Source of the DNA: G965232465 sp965276005
GTDB lineage: Bacteria; Pseudomonadota; Alphaproteobacteria; JAQWUY01
Assembly (NCBI GenBank): GCA_965276005.1
Contig: OZ254962.1
Coordinates: 124,001-188,000 of the forward strand
DNA length: 64,000 nucleotides
Direction of reading: 5' to 3'
Program-made: the position numbers and the translations under genes
Part shown: one piece after another, positions 48,101 to 55,789 of the stretch
Layout: every line of letters starts with the position of its first letter
Numbering within the stretch: position 1 is the stretch's first letter
Notes under the pieces: generated by a model
Database searches by the model: none
What the model was told of the DNA's origin: nothing
What the model saw: the letters and a program-made list of their open reading frames with translations, nothing else

Positions 48101-48640
48101 TTCTCACTCGTCAAAGAGGGCGATTTTATTAATGCACCTGCTAACTTATTGATTAGTAAAAAGGAATCTTTGAAATATTTAATTGCTAACATGAATAGTA
48201 AAGTATTTAATTGGTATTTTACGCTATTATCTGGAATATCTCTTGGACAAGCCTTCGAATGGAAAAAACAATATATAGAAAGTATTCCCATTCCAAAAGT
48301 ATGTAATGATGACCAAGAACCTTTCGAACACCTAGTAGACTATATCCAATTTTGCAATCAGCATGATTTAACAGAAATGGCACAATACTTCGCAGAATTG
48401 GTTGATATTGCTGTATTTGGTTTATACTTTGCAGAAAAAATGCAACAACGGGAATGCTACATAAACGATGGACTATGGCAATTTGTCGAGCCTTTACCCG
48501 ATGCAGACGCCAACACAAAAAAACAGTTCCTAATGGATCTATATAAAGACTGGCAAAAACAACCCTATCTAAACAAAGCATTCACACACTATACGACCAT
48601 CGAAGACATTCAAATTGTATTGCAAGGCAGTAGCCCCTAA
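45110..48640 (+). CDS. Eco57I/PglX-like DNA adenine methyltransferase
   Basis: This 1176-residue protein is a gamma-order N6-adenine methylase: SAM motif FDPACGSGAFPMGVL at about residue 470 and catalytic NPPYIQLQ at about 680. A TaqI-like specificity region follows (PILRGKDIKKYQAHW, NLLISKKESLKYLIANMNSKVFNWYF). The first 250 residues are a separate domain (FVVVQLQSGDVTHSRMKHRD) whose nuclease status is unclear. The ATG at 45110 follows GGGGAGAAAGAGAG; a GCACAC/GTGTGC hairpin precedes it. With the PLD-SNF2 gene it forms a two-gene system. Neither a full BREX set nor the other DISARM genes are present. Its 3' end is duplicated at 49612. Confidence 0.9.
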   Translation: MLEKVIQDCLNNAFDIGSFTKLCSELSGLEFDPTQETIPDFNTAVKSMIKVGGLSNGLLNTDVDFVVVQLQSGDVTHSRMKHRDLAKKYLKQYGKDAGVFAFVDDTEQWRLSFVQIRYARQGDKITEQVSTAKRYSYLVGKNKNIRTACTQLLALAKRKNLTASKIQDAFAVEPLNKEFYKDIENWYTKAVDTVKYSNDLGENGVEQSLIRFLTRILFCWFLREKGLIDGDIFKQDIVEKFVKLDADNSSYYKAVLQNLFFATLNQKRSERQFSQKSRTTRTVTNLYRYNTLFSDADGFIGTYFKDIPFLNGGLFECLDYESETEKTHLNNAKVIRIDVFTDNPRENSLYFPNDILLGEGGLFAIFNRYQFTIEESSPLDVNVALDPELLGRIFENLLASYNSETQQSARKGTGSFYTPRDVVQYMIRASLRQYFLNQGMDTSDIDKLYNEKRPNNAHRFKDAIKKIKVFDPACGSGAFPMGVLSELVHFLEILDPDNVEWKTAAYSRKLRLLQNGIYGVDIQPIATQITKLRFFISLLVDQIPDRTDDDNFGILPLPNLEAKFIVADSLIQLDKPEKYDDKGNIQPTFKDEKLDNLEKELLAIQKKFFFAGSLDAKRKCKIEDKQKRQQMAIELRKSGWNRENVEKIVNWDLYNQNASADWFDMEWMFGITDGFDIVIGNPPYIQLQKNGGALGEKYKAVGYKSFASTGDIYALFYERGHQILSDKGVLCYITSNKWMRAGYGKHLRQYFTQNTQPHILIDMGPGVFESATVDTNILLFSKHNNTDTMHTMDALTMPSGFYQQNESLEKFVSNNVIDTPIPKGDEQWTILSAQEQRIKSIIETKSTRLKDWGVNIYRGVLTGYNPAFIIDSLTRHTILSNCTDKDERTRTDQLIRPILRGKDIKKYQAHWADLWLIGTFPALKLKIDEYPALKQYLAGYLPKINQTGENYIDETGVTQKTRKKTGHKWFETQDSISYWSDFFKPKICWGNINYESNFSLVKEGDFINAPANLLISKKESLKYLIANMNSKVFNWYFTLLSGISLGQAFEWKKQYIESIPIPKVCNDDQEPFEHLVDYIQFCNQHDLTEMAQYFAELVDIAVFGLYFAEKMQQRECYINDGLWQFVEPLPDADANTKKQFLMDLYKDWQKQPYLNKAFTHYTTIEDIQIVLQGSSP

Positions 48641-48676
48641 AAAACACCATATAAATACTTTTTTTAAAAAAAGGTG

Positions 48677-48705
48677 TTGACAGTTGGTGTATAATGATGT
48701 AACAA
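48677..48705 (+). promoter_or_regulatory. Promoter of candidate small RNA 1
   Basis: TTGACA (48677-48682) is followed after 17 bases by TAACAA (48700-48705). A TATAAT at 48690-48695 is closer than normal spacing allows. Copy 2 of the RNA has the same -35 and a better -10 at the same 17-base distance, which supports this choice. Confidence 0.55.
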
Positions 48706-48710
48706 TGCCC

Positions 48711-48837
48711 CTGTACAAAGTGGGTGAAAAAAGTACAGTGGTTACTTCGGTAGCGGTTATGGGGTTCCAGCCTGAAAACACGATATTGGTTTTATAACTG
48801 AGTCTCGACATGAAAAAGCACCCTTCGGGGTGCTTTT
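48711..48837 (+). ncRNA. Candidate small structured RNA, copy 1
   Basis: About 127 bases begin right after the methylase gene and its promoter. Stems read by eye: CTGTAC (48711-48716) with GTACAG (48733-48738); GTTAC-TTCG-GTAGC (48741-48754); GGTT (48755-48758) with AGCC (48769-48772); and the terminator at 48814-48837. A diverged copy at 49725-49860 keeps the same spacing and replaces stem bases and tetraloop compatibly. No known RNA family was recognised. A link to the defence pair is inferred from position and joint duplication. Confidence 0.6.
48814..48837 (+). terminator. Terminator of small RNA 1
   Basis: AAAAGCACCC, a TTCG tetraloop and GGGTGCTTTT form a perfect ten-base-pair stem ending in T. 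It can also serve the convergent gene that ends at 48836. Confidence 0.88.
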
Positions 48838-49339
48838 ATTTTAACAGTTCAAATATAGCCTTTTCAAAATTGAGCGTTTTTATAATCGGTATAGTTGTTG
48901 TAAACTTCATTGGATAAGCACTCTTTACATAAATCTTTATTATACCCGTTTTACTGTTTACATACATATTAAAGAATACATAATAGGTGTGTTGCCGTAC
49001 TATAAAGTTGCCTTTTTCTGCCCTATAAAATTTGGAACTGCCGTGTATATTAGCAAAGATTTTTGGTAAATTTAAAGATAAATTGTATCGAACTTCATTA
49101 AAAGCCCTATAATGATGTTTTTTATATTGCCAATTGCTTTTGTCATGAATTTTAAATGTATGACTATGAATGTTGGCATTATATTTTTCTGTAAAAACAT
49201 GGCTTGAAAATTCTACTTGCACTTTTTGTGCTTGCCCTTTGACTATTATACTTAATATTATGGGGCGTAAATGTGCCAATGAGTACACTTTTCCATTATG
49301 TGAAAAATCTTCTGTATAGCGTAAATTCTTTATTATCAT
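48836..49339 (-). CDS. Hypothetical protein in the defence region
   Basis: This 167-residue protein is not recognised. It is basic, rich in His, Tyr, Phe and Lys, without signal peptide or membrane helix. A stretch VRYNLSLNLPKIF is followed by a beta-rich C-terminal part with YYVFFNMYV and IKIYVKSAYP. The ending in a V-x-SAYP-like strand recalls small RNase-type toxins but this is weak. The ATG at 49339 follows GGGAGATACAA and is preferred to one eleven codons upstream. It is AT-rich, lies between the two RNA copies, and is preceded by the antisense-oriented RNA candidate at 49404-49540. Confidence 0.6.
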   Translation of the reverse strand: MIIKNLRYTEDFSHNGKVYSLAHLRPIILSIIVKGQAQKVQVEFSSHVFTEKYNANIHSHTFKIHDKSNWQYKKHHYRAFNEVRYNLSLNLPKIFANIHGSSKFYRAEKGNFIVRQHTYYVFFNMYVNSKTGIIKIYVKSAYPMKFTTTIPIIKTLNFEKAIFELLK

Positions 49340-49403
49340 TTGTATCTCCCACTTTTCAGAATTGTACATCATTTTAACAGAATGTAACAGGCAAAAAATG
49401 ACA

Positions 49404-49540
49404 TAAAAAAATGGTGCTCACGGCACCACCTAAAAAAATGCTTTTTTAAACTTGCTCCTGTGATTATTGCACACAGACCTTTTATATGCTTTTGGCACAA
49501 CCATCAAGGAAAGGCGACCGTCATTAGCGTTCTAGTCAAG
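49404..49540 (-). ncRNA. Candidate small RNA 3 (minus strand)
   Basis: On the minus strand TTGACT (49572-49567) and TATACT (49551-49546) have a 15-base spacer, shorter than ideal. The upstream AAAAAAAGGTGTTGAC is identical to that before RNA copy 1. About 137 bases later a terminator follows (GGTGC-CGTGA-GCACC then a T run, 49428-49404). The body holds CTGTG/CACAG and an A-run/T-run hairpin. It may be a free RNA or an attenuating leader of the gene starting at 49339. Confidence 0.5.
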
Positions 49541-49611
49541 TGCATAGTATACTGAAATTACCAATTAGTCAACACCTTTTTTTACAAATATGGGTTGGTG
49601 TGGAAATTAAG

Positions 49612-49665
49612 CACTATAAATCCATCGAAGACATTCAAATTGTATTGCAAGGCTCGACCTCTTAA
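49612..49665 (+). pseudogene. Remnant of a second methylase gene (3' end only)
   Basis: The bases encode HYKSIEDIQIVLQGSTS and a stop, against HYTTIEDIQIVLQGSSP at the end of the intact methylase (48587-48640). Nothing of the rest of a second methylase gene is found upstream. The copy continues into the promoter and body of RNA copy 2. Confidence 0.8.
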
Positions 49666-49695
49666 AATACATCTATTTTTAAAACCAAAATATTG

Positions 49696-49860
49696 TTGAC
49701 ATTCTTTCTTATGTACCATATACTAGCAAGCGTGCAGAATAGGTGAAACTAGTACAGTGGCTAGCAATAGCGATTCGGGCGAACCGGTCTGCAAACACTA
49801 TATTGATTTAATGATCAAGTCCTACATGGAAAAAGCACCCTATACTATGGGGTCATATGA
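49696..49860 (+). ncRNA. Candidate small structured RNA, copy 2, with promoter
   Basis: TTGACA (49696-49701), 17 bases and TATACT (49719-49724) precede an RNA homologous to copy 1. The 50 bases between the -35 and GTACAGTGG are the same number in both. The second stem is GCTA-GCAA-TAGC (49760-49771) in place of GTTAC-TTCG-GTAGC, and the third is GATT/GGTC (49772-49775, 49786-49789) in place of GGTT/AGCC. The terminator region AAAAAGCACCC is kept but its partner strand is degraded, so this copy may read through or be decaying. Confidence 0.55.
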
Positions 49861-49871
49861 CTTATTCTTAA

Positions 49872-50132
49872 GGTGGCAGATGGCTGTTATCGGACACCTA
49901 CCCCGATGCACACACCAACGACCGTATATTGTTTGTATACGATTGTAAACACAACAGACGCATCGACATAGCATCGCTGTACACGCCCCCCGACTTAGGC
50001 AAGCACAACCGCTGTGACTTGCATTCTCGATGGAGTCCAAACAACAACCACATATGCATCGACTCTGTGCATCAGGGTAAACGACAAATGTATGTGATAG
50101 ATGTTAATTTTGAATCGTCATATTCGACATAA
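49872..50132 (+). pseudogene. Fragment of a beta-propeller (PD40/WD40-like) protein gene
   Basis: An open frame without its own start begins after a stop codon at 49869. It encodes GRWLLSDTYPD, ILFVYDCKHNRR, DLHSRWSPNNNHICIDSVH and GKRQMYVIDV. The xRWSPxxxxICxDSxxxGxRQxYVxDV wording is that of PD40-type propeller blades near the C-terminus of such enzymes. The N-terminal part is missing. It follows RNA copy 2 closely. Confidence 0.6.
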
Positions 50133-50215
50133 AGTGTGCTATACCTAAAAGGCGTGGCACAATGGGAATCAAACAACAGCCTAATACTATATACAACATA
50201 GCATACAAACATGGA

Positions 50216-50322
50216 AGAGACTATCAGAAATTGGAAACAAGCTTTAAACCAATTCGCTATTATGTTTGACGACAGAGTCAAACTGTAAAACCGCTATTTA
50301 CACAAAATTTCTGATAGTCTCT
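50216..50322. repeat. 107-bp element with 17-bp perfect terminal inverted repeats
   Basis: AGAGACTATCAGAAATT (50216-50232) is repeated in inverted form at 50306-50322 without mismatch. A second inverted repeat, GTTTGAC/GTCAAAC (50264-50270, 50277-50283), lies inside. There is no gene inside. It could be a miniature mobile element or a long RNA hairpin. No target-site duplication was evident. The rest of 50133-50502 holds only further short hairpins (for example GACAACA/TGTTGTC at about 50377-50401) and no gene. Confidence 0.65.
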
Positions 50323-50502
50323 AGGGGGACGGTATCCCCCCACTATCCCCCAATGTGGGGTATACGCTTCCCACGCTTCGACAACAGACAACTATGTTGT
50401 CCTGCTTTGCGGGCAAGCATTCGCATGCCTCCGAGTTTTCTAATCGAAAATTTGCAATTCATACTATACTGATAATTTTTACACGACACGCTTTTCTTTA
50501 CT

Positions 50503-52197
50503 CTAAAAGTTAAATTTTGGCATCGATTCCAATAATTCTTGTGTATAAGGATGCTGTGCATTTATGAATATATCATGTTCTGTGCCAATTTCAACGACTT
50601 TTCCTGTTTTCATTACCAATACACGGTTACACATTTGACGAATAACCGCCAAATCGTGGCTGACAAACAGCATGGTTAAGCCTAATTCTTGTTGCAAGTC
50701 TTTCATTAGATTTAACAATTCCGCCTGTACAGTCACATCCAATGCAGAGGTCGGCTCGTCACAAAACAAAAAGTCCGGTCGAAAACTTAACGCCCGTGCA
50801 ATACCGATGCGTTGCCGTTCTCCGCCGGAAAAATGGTGTGGTTTTTTGTCCGCATCTGCCGATTTTAACCCCACCAAGTCCATCAAATCCCGTGCCAATT
50901 GCTTGGCATCTGTCCGTGACAAAATGCCATGGGCTTTTAAGGCATGGGTAATGTTATCCTCCGCCGACATACGGGGGTTTAGGGACGAATACGGATCTTG
51001 AAATATACACTGTAACGATAAACAATGGGCTATGCGGTCTTGCGGATTGGTGATTTTGCTGATGTCCTTACCATTATACAAAATTTCTGTACCTGCATCC
51101 GCATCGTATAATCCCAATATCATCCGCCCAACGGTGGATTTTCCAGACCCAGATTCACCGATAATACCAACGGTTTCACCGTGTTTTACTTCGAAACTCA
51201 CATTGTCCACCGCCCTAAATGATTCTGCACCCTTAAAAAAGTTTCCCTTTTTCTCAAAAGTTTTTGAGGCATTTTTTACGGACAGCATAATATTTTGGGT
51301 CTGTGCGGAGATCTTTTCCGATTTTAAATACGCAATAGCACGGTCACGGTTGCCCCCCTCAATAGGTGTAGGCACCTTAAAGCGGTCTATTTTTATGTCC
51401 GCCCGTGGAATAGAATCCATCAACACCTTGGTATACGCCATTTGCGGATTGGCTAATATATCTTTGGTGGCACCAGATTCCACCAACTTACCATACCGCA
51501 GAACATACACAAAATCACACATTTCCGCCACAACCCCCATATCATGGGTGATTAACATAATGGCAATATTATGCCGTTGCACCATGTTTTTTAAGGTGTT
51601 TAAGACCGCTTTTTGTACAGTCACATCCAACGCCGTGGTCGGCTCATCCGCAATAATAATATCCGGTTGTGATGCAATGGCAATGGCAAACACCACCCGT
51701 TGACATAACCCCCCTGACATTTGATGGGGATATTTGTCCAAACGGCTTTCCGCATCCTGAACTTCCGCCCCTTCCAGTAATTCAATAGCGTACTTACGGG
51801 CATTACTGCCGTGTTTATCCGTGTGCCGTTCGATAATTTCAATCAGCTGTTCGCCAATGGTCAACACGGGATTTAACGCCGTCATCGGGTTTTGATAAAT
51901 ATATCCTATTTGCTTGCCCCGAATGCCTTGATAAAATGCTTCTGGTCGATTGGATACCACTGTGTCTTCAAGGGTGACCTGTCCCGATGCAATACGAGCG
52001 TTTTCGTCCAACAGCCCCAACATCGCCTTGCCAATGGTTGATTTTCCCGCACCACTTTCGCCAACAACACCGATAATTTGTCCTTTGCCAATGGTCATGT
52101 GCATGCTGTCAAGGGCAGTAAACACACGGTCTTTCATTTGATATGCGATGGTTAAATTGTCGACTTTTACCAATGGTGTATCTGTTATACCTTGCAT
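50503..52197 (-). CDS. Peptide ABC transporter ATPase, fused DppD-DppF type
   Basis: This 564-residue protein contains two complete peptide-type ATPase domains. Walker A motifs are GESGAGKSTI and GESGSGKSTV; signature motifs are QMSGGLCQRV and FSGGERQRIGIARAL; Walker B regions are ADEPTTALDVT and CDEPTSALDVT. Each domain carries the oligopeptide-specific C-terminal extension (YTKVLMDSIP, YTQELLESMP). It energises import through the permeases just upstream. It is the last gene of the minus-strand operon and begins 4 bases after the DppC-like gene. Confidence 0.93.
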   Translation of the reverse strand: MQGITDTPLVKVDNLTIAYQMKDRVFTALDSMHMTIGKGQIIGVVGESGAGKSTIGKAMLGLLDENARIASGQVTLEDTVVSNRPEAFYQGIRGKQIGYIYQNPMTALNPVLTIGEQLIEIIERHTDKHGSNARKYAIELLEGAEVQDAESRLDKYPHQMSGGLCQRVVFAIAIASQPDIIIADEPTTALDVTVQKAVLNTLKNMVQRHNIAIMLITHDMGVVAEMCDFVYVLRYGKLVESGATKDILANPQMAYTKVLMDSIPRADIKIDRFKVPTPIEGGNRDRAIAYLKSEKISAQTQNIMLSVKNASKTFEKKGNFFKGAESFRAVDNVSFEVKHGETVGIIGESGSGKSTVGRMILGLYDADAGTEILYNGKDISKITNPQDRIAHCLSLQCIFQDPYSSLNPRMSAEDNITHALKAHGILSRTDAKQLARDLMDLVGLKSADADKKPHHFSGGERQRIGIARALSFRPDFLFCDEPTSALDVTVQAELLNLMKDLQQELGLTMLFVSHDLAVIRQMCNRVLVMKTGKVVEIGTEHDIFINAQHPYTQELLESMPKFNF

Positions 52198-52201
52198 GGG
52201 C

Positions 52202-53092
52202 TTACCCCTCGTCTTTCAAATATGGATTTGCCCAGTCCCGCACACGGTCTGAAATCACATTGATACACAACACCAATGACACCAAGACCACCCCAGGGAA
52301 AATACTTATCCACCATTTACCCGATAACACATAGTCATTGCCATTGGCAATCAACAGCCCTAAGGACGGTTCCGTAATCGGTACGCCCACGCCTAGGAAC
52401 GACAAAGTCGCCTCCGCACTAATTGCCCCAGAAATAGACATGGGGAACAACACCAACACGGGCGAAATACAGTTTGCCAACAAAAACCGTGTCATAATAT
52501 GGAATCGTGACATACCCGCCAGTTGGGCGGCAGAAATATATTCTTTTTTAATCTCACTTAATGCCACCGATCGCACCAAGCGGGCTTTACCCGCCCATGC
52601 CCCAATGACTAAGGCGATAATGACTTTTTCAATACCGGTACCAAATATGGACAGTATCATTAAGGCTAATAACACACCGGGGAAGCTAATTTTTAAATCC
52701 ACCGCACGCATAACAACCGTATCGACCCAACCGCCATACAATCCTGCACACAACCCCAAAATAACGCCAATAATAGTCCCAAAAATCACCACCAATAACG
52801 CCACAAACAAGCTGATACGAAGTCCATACATGACACTGGATAAAATATCCCGTCCCACAGAATCCGTACCAAGCCATGCGGTGGCACCGCTCATCAATTC
52901 AGCCCCCGGTTTTAACAAACCGTCCATCACATCCAAAGTTTTTAAATCATACGGATTCTGTATGGCAAGCACAGGGGCAAAAATAGCGACCAGAATAAAA
53001 GTAAACAATCCCAATAATGCGAGTTTTGCCTGCCAGTGCCCATCGAAAATTTTATGATATACATCCAAAACATTTTTAAGTGCTGTTAACAT
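52202..53092 (-). CDS. Peptide ABC transporter permease (DppC-like)
   Basis: This inner-membrane permease has 296 residues and about six helices. WLGTDSVGRDILSSVMYGLRISL is the classic N-terminal DppC/OppC signature, and AAQLAGMSRFHIMTRFLLANCISPVLV is the EAA loop that contacts the ATPase. It lies between the DppB-like and ATPase genes. The substrate (di-, oligopeptide or other) cannot be fixed from the permease. Confidence 0.93.
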   Translation of the reverse strand: MLTALKNVLDVYHKIFDGHWQAKLALLGLFTFILVAIFAPVLAIQNPYDLKTLDVMDGLLKPGAELMSGATAWLGTDSVGRDILSSVMYGLRISLFVALLVVIFGTIIGVILGLCAGLYGGWVDTVVMRAVDLKISFPGVLLALMILSIFGTGIEKVIIALVIGAWAGKARLVRSVALSEIKKEYISAAQLAGMSRFHIMTRFLLANCISPVLVLFPMSISGAISAEATLSFLGVGVPITEPSLGLLIANGNDYVLSGKWWISIFPGVVLVSLVLCINVISDRVRDWANPYLKDEG

Positions 53093-53104
53093 GACAAGCC
53101 CCCC

Positions 53105-54070
53105 TTATGCATACCGTATACGAGGATCCAACACTGCGTACAGCATGTCCACGATAAAGTTAATGGTTACAAACATCAAAGAAATTAAAATTAAGTACGC
53201 TACCACCACAGGGCGATCGGACATATGGATGGACGACAGCAACAATTTTCCAACTCCTGGCCATGAAAATATGGTTTCCGTAACCGTGGCAAAAGCGACC
53301 AGGCTGCCAAGTTCCAATCCTGTAATCGTCACAATAGGAATTAAAATATTACGAAGCAAGTGCCGTCCGACCAATCGGCGGTTACTGATACCCTTAGCAC
53401 GGGCAAAAGTCATATATTCTTGGAACATAACCTCTTGCGTACCAGATTTTGACAATCGGTATTGCATACAGATTTTATAAATTGCCAAGTTCATCGCTGG
53501 TAACATCATATATTTAATACCATCAGCAGACAAAAATGCCCACTGCACACCCAGCCATTCTACTGTATGTGTCCGTCCCGATGCGGGGAACCAGTTTAAC
53601 CATACGGAAAACAACATAATCAGTAACAACGCCTGCCAAAAATTGGGCGTAGAATACCCCACTGTGGTTAAAAAATTTAAAAACTTGGTTATTTTAGATT
53701 TGCGATGCAACCCCGCATAAATACCCGTGGATATACCAACGGTTAATGCAATAATCATCGCCATTACCGCAACTTCGATAGTCGCAGGCAAGCGTTCCAA
53801 AATTAGGTCTAAGACAGGTTTGTTATACACAAACGATATGCCAAAATCCCCTTGGACAATATTACCGACAAATCTTATATATTGGATATGCAGGGGCTTA
53901 TCAAGGCCCAATTCTTTTGCCAAATCCGCCCGTTCTTCTTGGGTAAATTCATCCGGTGCCAATACGACCACTGGGTCAGACGCCAAATACATACCCCCAA
54001 AAGCAATAAGTGACATCAAAAACATCAATATGATACTCTGTTTTAAGCGGTTTAAAAAGAAGAAAAACAT
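53105..54070 (-). CDS. Peptide ABC transporter permease (DppB-like)
   Basis: This is the second permease subunit, 321 residues. FNRLKQSIILMFLMSLIAF opens the first helix. FVGNIVQGDFGISFVYNKPV and YMTFARAKGISNRRLVGRHLLRNILIPIVTITGLELGSL are conserved DppB regions, the latter with the EAA loop. It precedes the DppC-like gene by 12 bases and follows the binding-protein gene. Confidence 0.93.
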   Translation of the reverse strand: MFFFFLNRLKQSIILMFLMSLIAFGGMYLASDPVVVLAPDEFTQEERADLAKELGLDKPLHIQYIRFVGNIVQGDFGISFVYNKPVLDLILERLPATIEVAVMAMIIALTVGISTGIYAGLHRKSKITKFLNFLTTVGYSTPNFWQALLLIMLFSVWLNWFPASGRTHTVEWLGVQWAFLSADGIKYMMLPAMNLAIYKICMQYRLSKSGTQEVMFQEYMTFARAKGISNRRLVGRHLLRNILIPIVTITGLELGSLVAFATVTETIFSWPGVGKLLLSSIHMSDRPVVVAYLILISLMFVTINFIVDMLYAVLDPRIRYA

Positions 54071-54157
54071 GTCCTAATCCCTTACACTTTTATAATACCC
54101 CCTTTACAACAATGGGGGGCGGTACCATACCGCCACCCCTAATGCTATGAGAGTTAT

Positions 54158-55762
54158 TTACTTTTCTTTACTTATACCTTTTGCATGGGTATATTCATCG
54201 GGACGACCCCGTACTTTAACACCTTTGCGGAATGCCCAAGCAGAGTGTCTGTAATACAACGGAATCCCGGGCATATCTGCCATGATGGCTTTCATTGCAT
54301 TACGACCGTATTCATGGGATTTGGCTTGGTCGGTTTCCACCGCCCACATTTTCATCCACTTATCCACTTCGTCATTCTGATAATTAGAATAGTTCGAAGA
54401 TCCTAAGTTTAGCTCCTTGTCACGGGAAGGATAGTTGTACGAAATCATTTGCGTAAACCCTTGTGGGTGTCCCCAACCATACAACCAAACGCCAAGTTTT
54501 CTTGCCTTACGGGTCTTAGAGAACACAGACCAAGGTTGGGGTTTCAATTCAACCTTTAAGCCAATCCGTGACCAGTATTGGGCAACAACTTGACCCAAAC
54601 GAACGATATTCGGGTACCGATCCGCTGGTATATACAGCTCCATACGGAATCCATCCTTGTATCCGGCTTCTGCCAATAATTTTCTGGCTTGTTGAGGGTC
54701 ATATTGCAAGGCAGGTAAACCTGTTTCCGCACCATCCATATATTCGGCACCGAATTGTTTTGCCACCGTTGCTTCACCACCCAACAGGCGGTTTTTAATG
54801 GCATCACGGTCAATGGCAAGGGACATGGCCTTTCTTACCCGAATATCTTTAAATGGATTGGATCCATCAGGGGTGGTGACACCGACCGCTTGGTCGCTTC
54901 CCACATCCATTAAGATAAAGATTGTCCGCCAAGATGGATGTGTAATAAAATCAAAATCCTCTTTTTTCTTTAACATTTCCATGTCTTCAATGGACGGACT
55001 TTCCACCACATCATAATCCCCAGACAGCAATCCGGCAATTCTTGCCCCTGTGTTTATTACAGGCGAAATTTCCACCGCTTCCCAGTCGGATTTTTCACCC
55101 CAGTAATTGTCATTCCTAACCATTCTGGTGATGCCGTCTTTTACAAACGATTCCAACTTGAACTGTCCTGTACCGATGGCTTTTGTACCCGCTTCTACAT
55201 CGGCTGTGCTGGCATATTCACCAATACCACAATCGCCTTCGGAGTCGTAAACAATATTTTCAGGAACATCCGTGCCTAAGCCCGCACTCATAATATAAAC
55301 CCATTTTAATTTTTGGGCTAAGATAGGATACGGCTTGGCGGTTTCAAATGCCACTTGATATGGACCCAATGCCTCAACTTTGGTAAGCGGAGTCAAAGAG
55401 GTCGTCATGACATTTTTCTTGCCATTTACACGGTACATCATACGACATACACTGTACAATACATCACGGGATGTAAAGTTCGCACCATTATGGAACTTCA
55501 CCCCTTGGCGTAAATCAGCCACCAAACGGGTCGGGCTTTCCCAAGTCAACTTAGTTGCCAACAACTTTTCGTTGGTACGGGCAATCAAACCCTCATAAAT
55601 ATGAGAATTCATTGACCCCGTTGGGGTACTGCTTCCCCGAAACGGATCAACCGTAATAGGCGATGCGGAATAGGCAATCCGCAAGGTATCCGCCTGTGCC
55701 GACCCCATCGTCAGCAAAGCAACGGACACTGTCAAGGCTGTAAATAATGTTTTTGGTTTCAT
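54158..55762 (-). CDS. Peptide ABC transporter substrate-binding protein
   Basis: This family 5 periplasmic binding protein has 534 residues. The signal peptide MKPKTLFTALTVSVALLTMGSAQA is followed by DTLRIAYSASPITVDPFRG. Typical elements are RLVADLRQGVKFHNGANFTSRDVLYS and FKDIRVRKAMSLAIDRDAI. It delivers substrate to the DppB/C-like permeases. The neighbouring N-formylglutamate amidohydrolase hints that histidine-derived or formylated compounds may be among the substrates, but that is a guess. Confidence 0.93.
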   Translation of the reverse strand: MKPKTLFTALTVSVALLTMGSAQADTLRIAYSASPITVDPFRGSSTPTGSMNSHIYEGLIARTNEKLLATKLTWESPTRLVADLRQGVKFHNGANFTSRDVLYSVCRMMYRVNGKKNVMTTSLTPLTKVEALGPYQVAFETAKPYPILAQKLKWVYIMSAGLGTDVPENIVYDSEGDCGIGEYASTADVEAGTKAIGTGQFKLESFVKDGITRMVRNDNYWGEKSDWEAVEISPVINTGARIAGLLSGDYDVVESPSIEDMEMLKKKEDFDFITHPSWRTIFILMDVGSDQAVGVTTPDGSNPFKDIRVRKAMSLAIDRDAIKNRLLGGEATVAKQFGAEYMDGAETGLPALQYDPQQARKLLAEAGYKDGFRMELYIPADRYPNIVRLGQVVAQYWSRIGLKVELKPQPWSVFSKTRKARKLGVWLYGWGHPQGFTQMISYNYPSRDKELNLGSSNYSNYQNDEVDKWMKMWAVETDQAKSHEYGRNAMKAIMADMPGIPLYYRHSAWAFRKGVKVRGRPDEYTHAKGISKEK

Positions 55763-55789
55763 GTTAATCTCCCTCTCTATAAAATTACA

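Noticed and set aside
41831..48640. Full BREX or DISARM defence locus.
   Set aside because: Only a PLD-SNF2 protein and one methylase are present. pglZ, brxC, brxL, drmA, drmB and others were not found on either side.
48683..48695. TATAAT at 48690 as the -10 of RNA 1.
   Set aside because: Only 7 bases separate it from the TTGACA, and copy 2 keeps the 17-base position instead.
49404..49460. The 3' part of RNA 3 (AGCAAGTTTAAAAAAGC, then a GGTGC/GCACC end hairpin) resembles a tracrRNA tail.
   Set aside because: No cas9 or other cas gene and no CRISPR array lie in the window, and no other stretch with a complementary repeat was seen. The likeness is short and A/T-rich, so it is probably chance.
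49757..49948. A 63-codon frame overlapping RNA copy 2.
   Set aside because: It has a weak start, overlaps conserved RNA stems and its residues match no family; the homologous region of copy 1 has no such frame.
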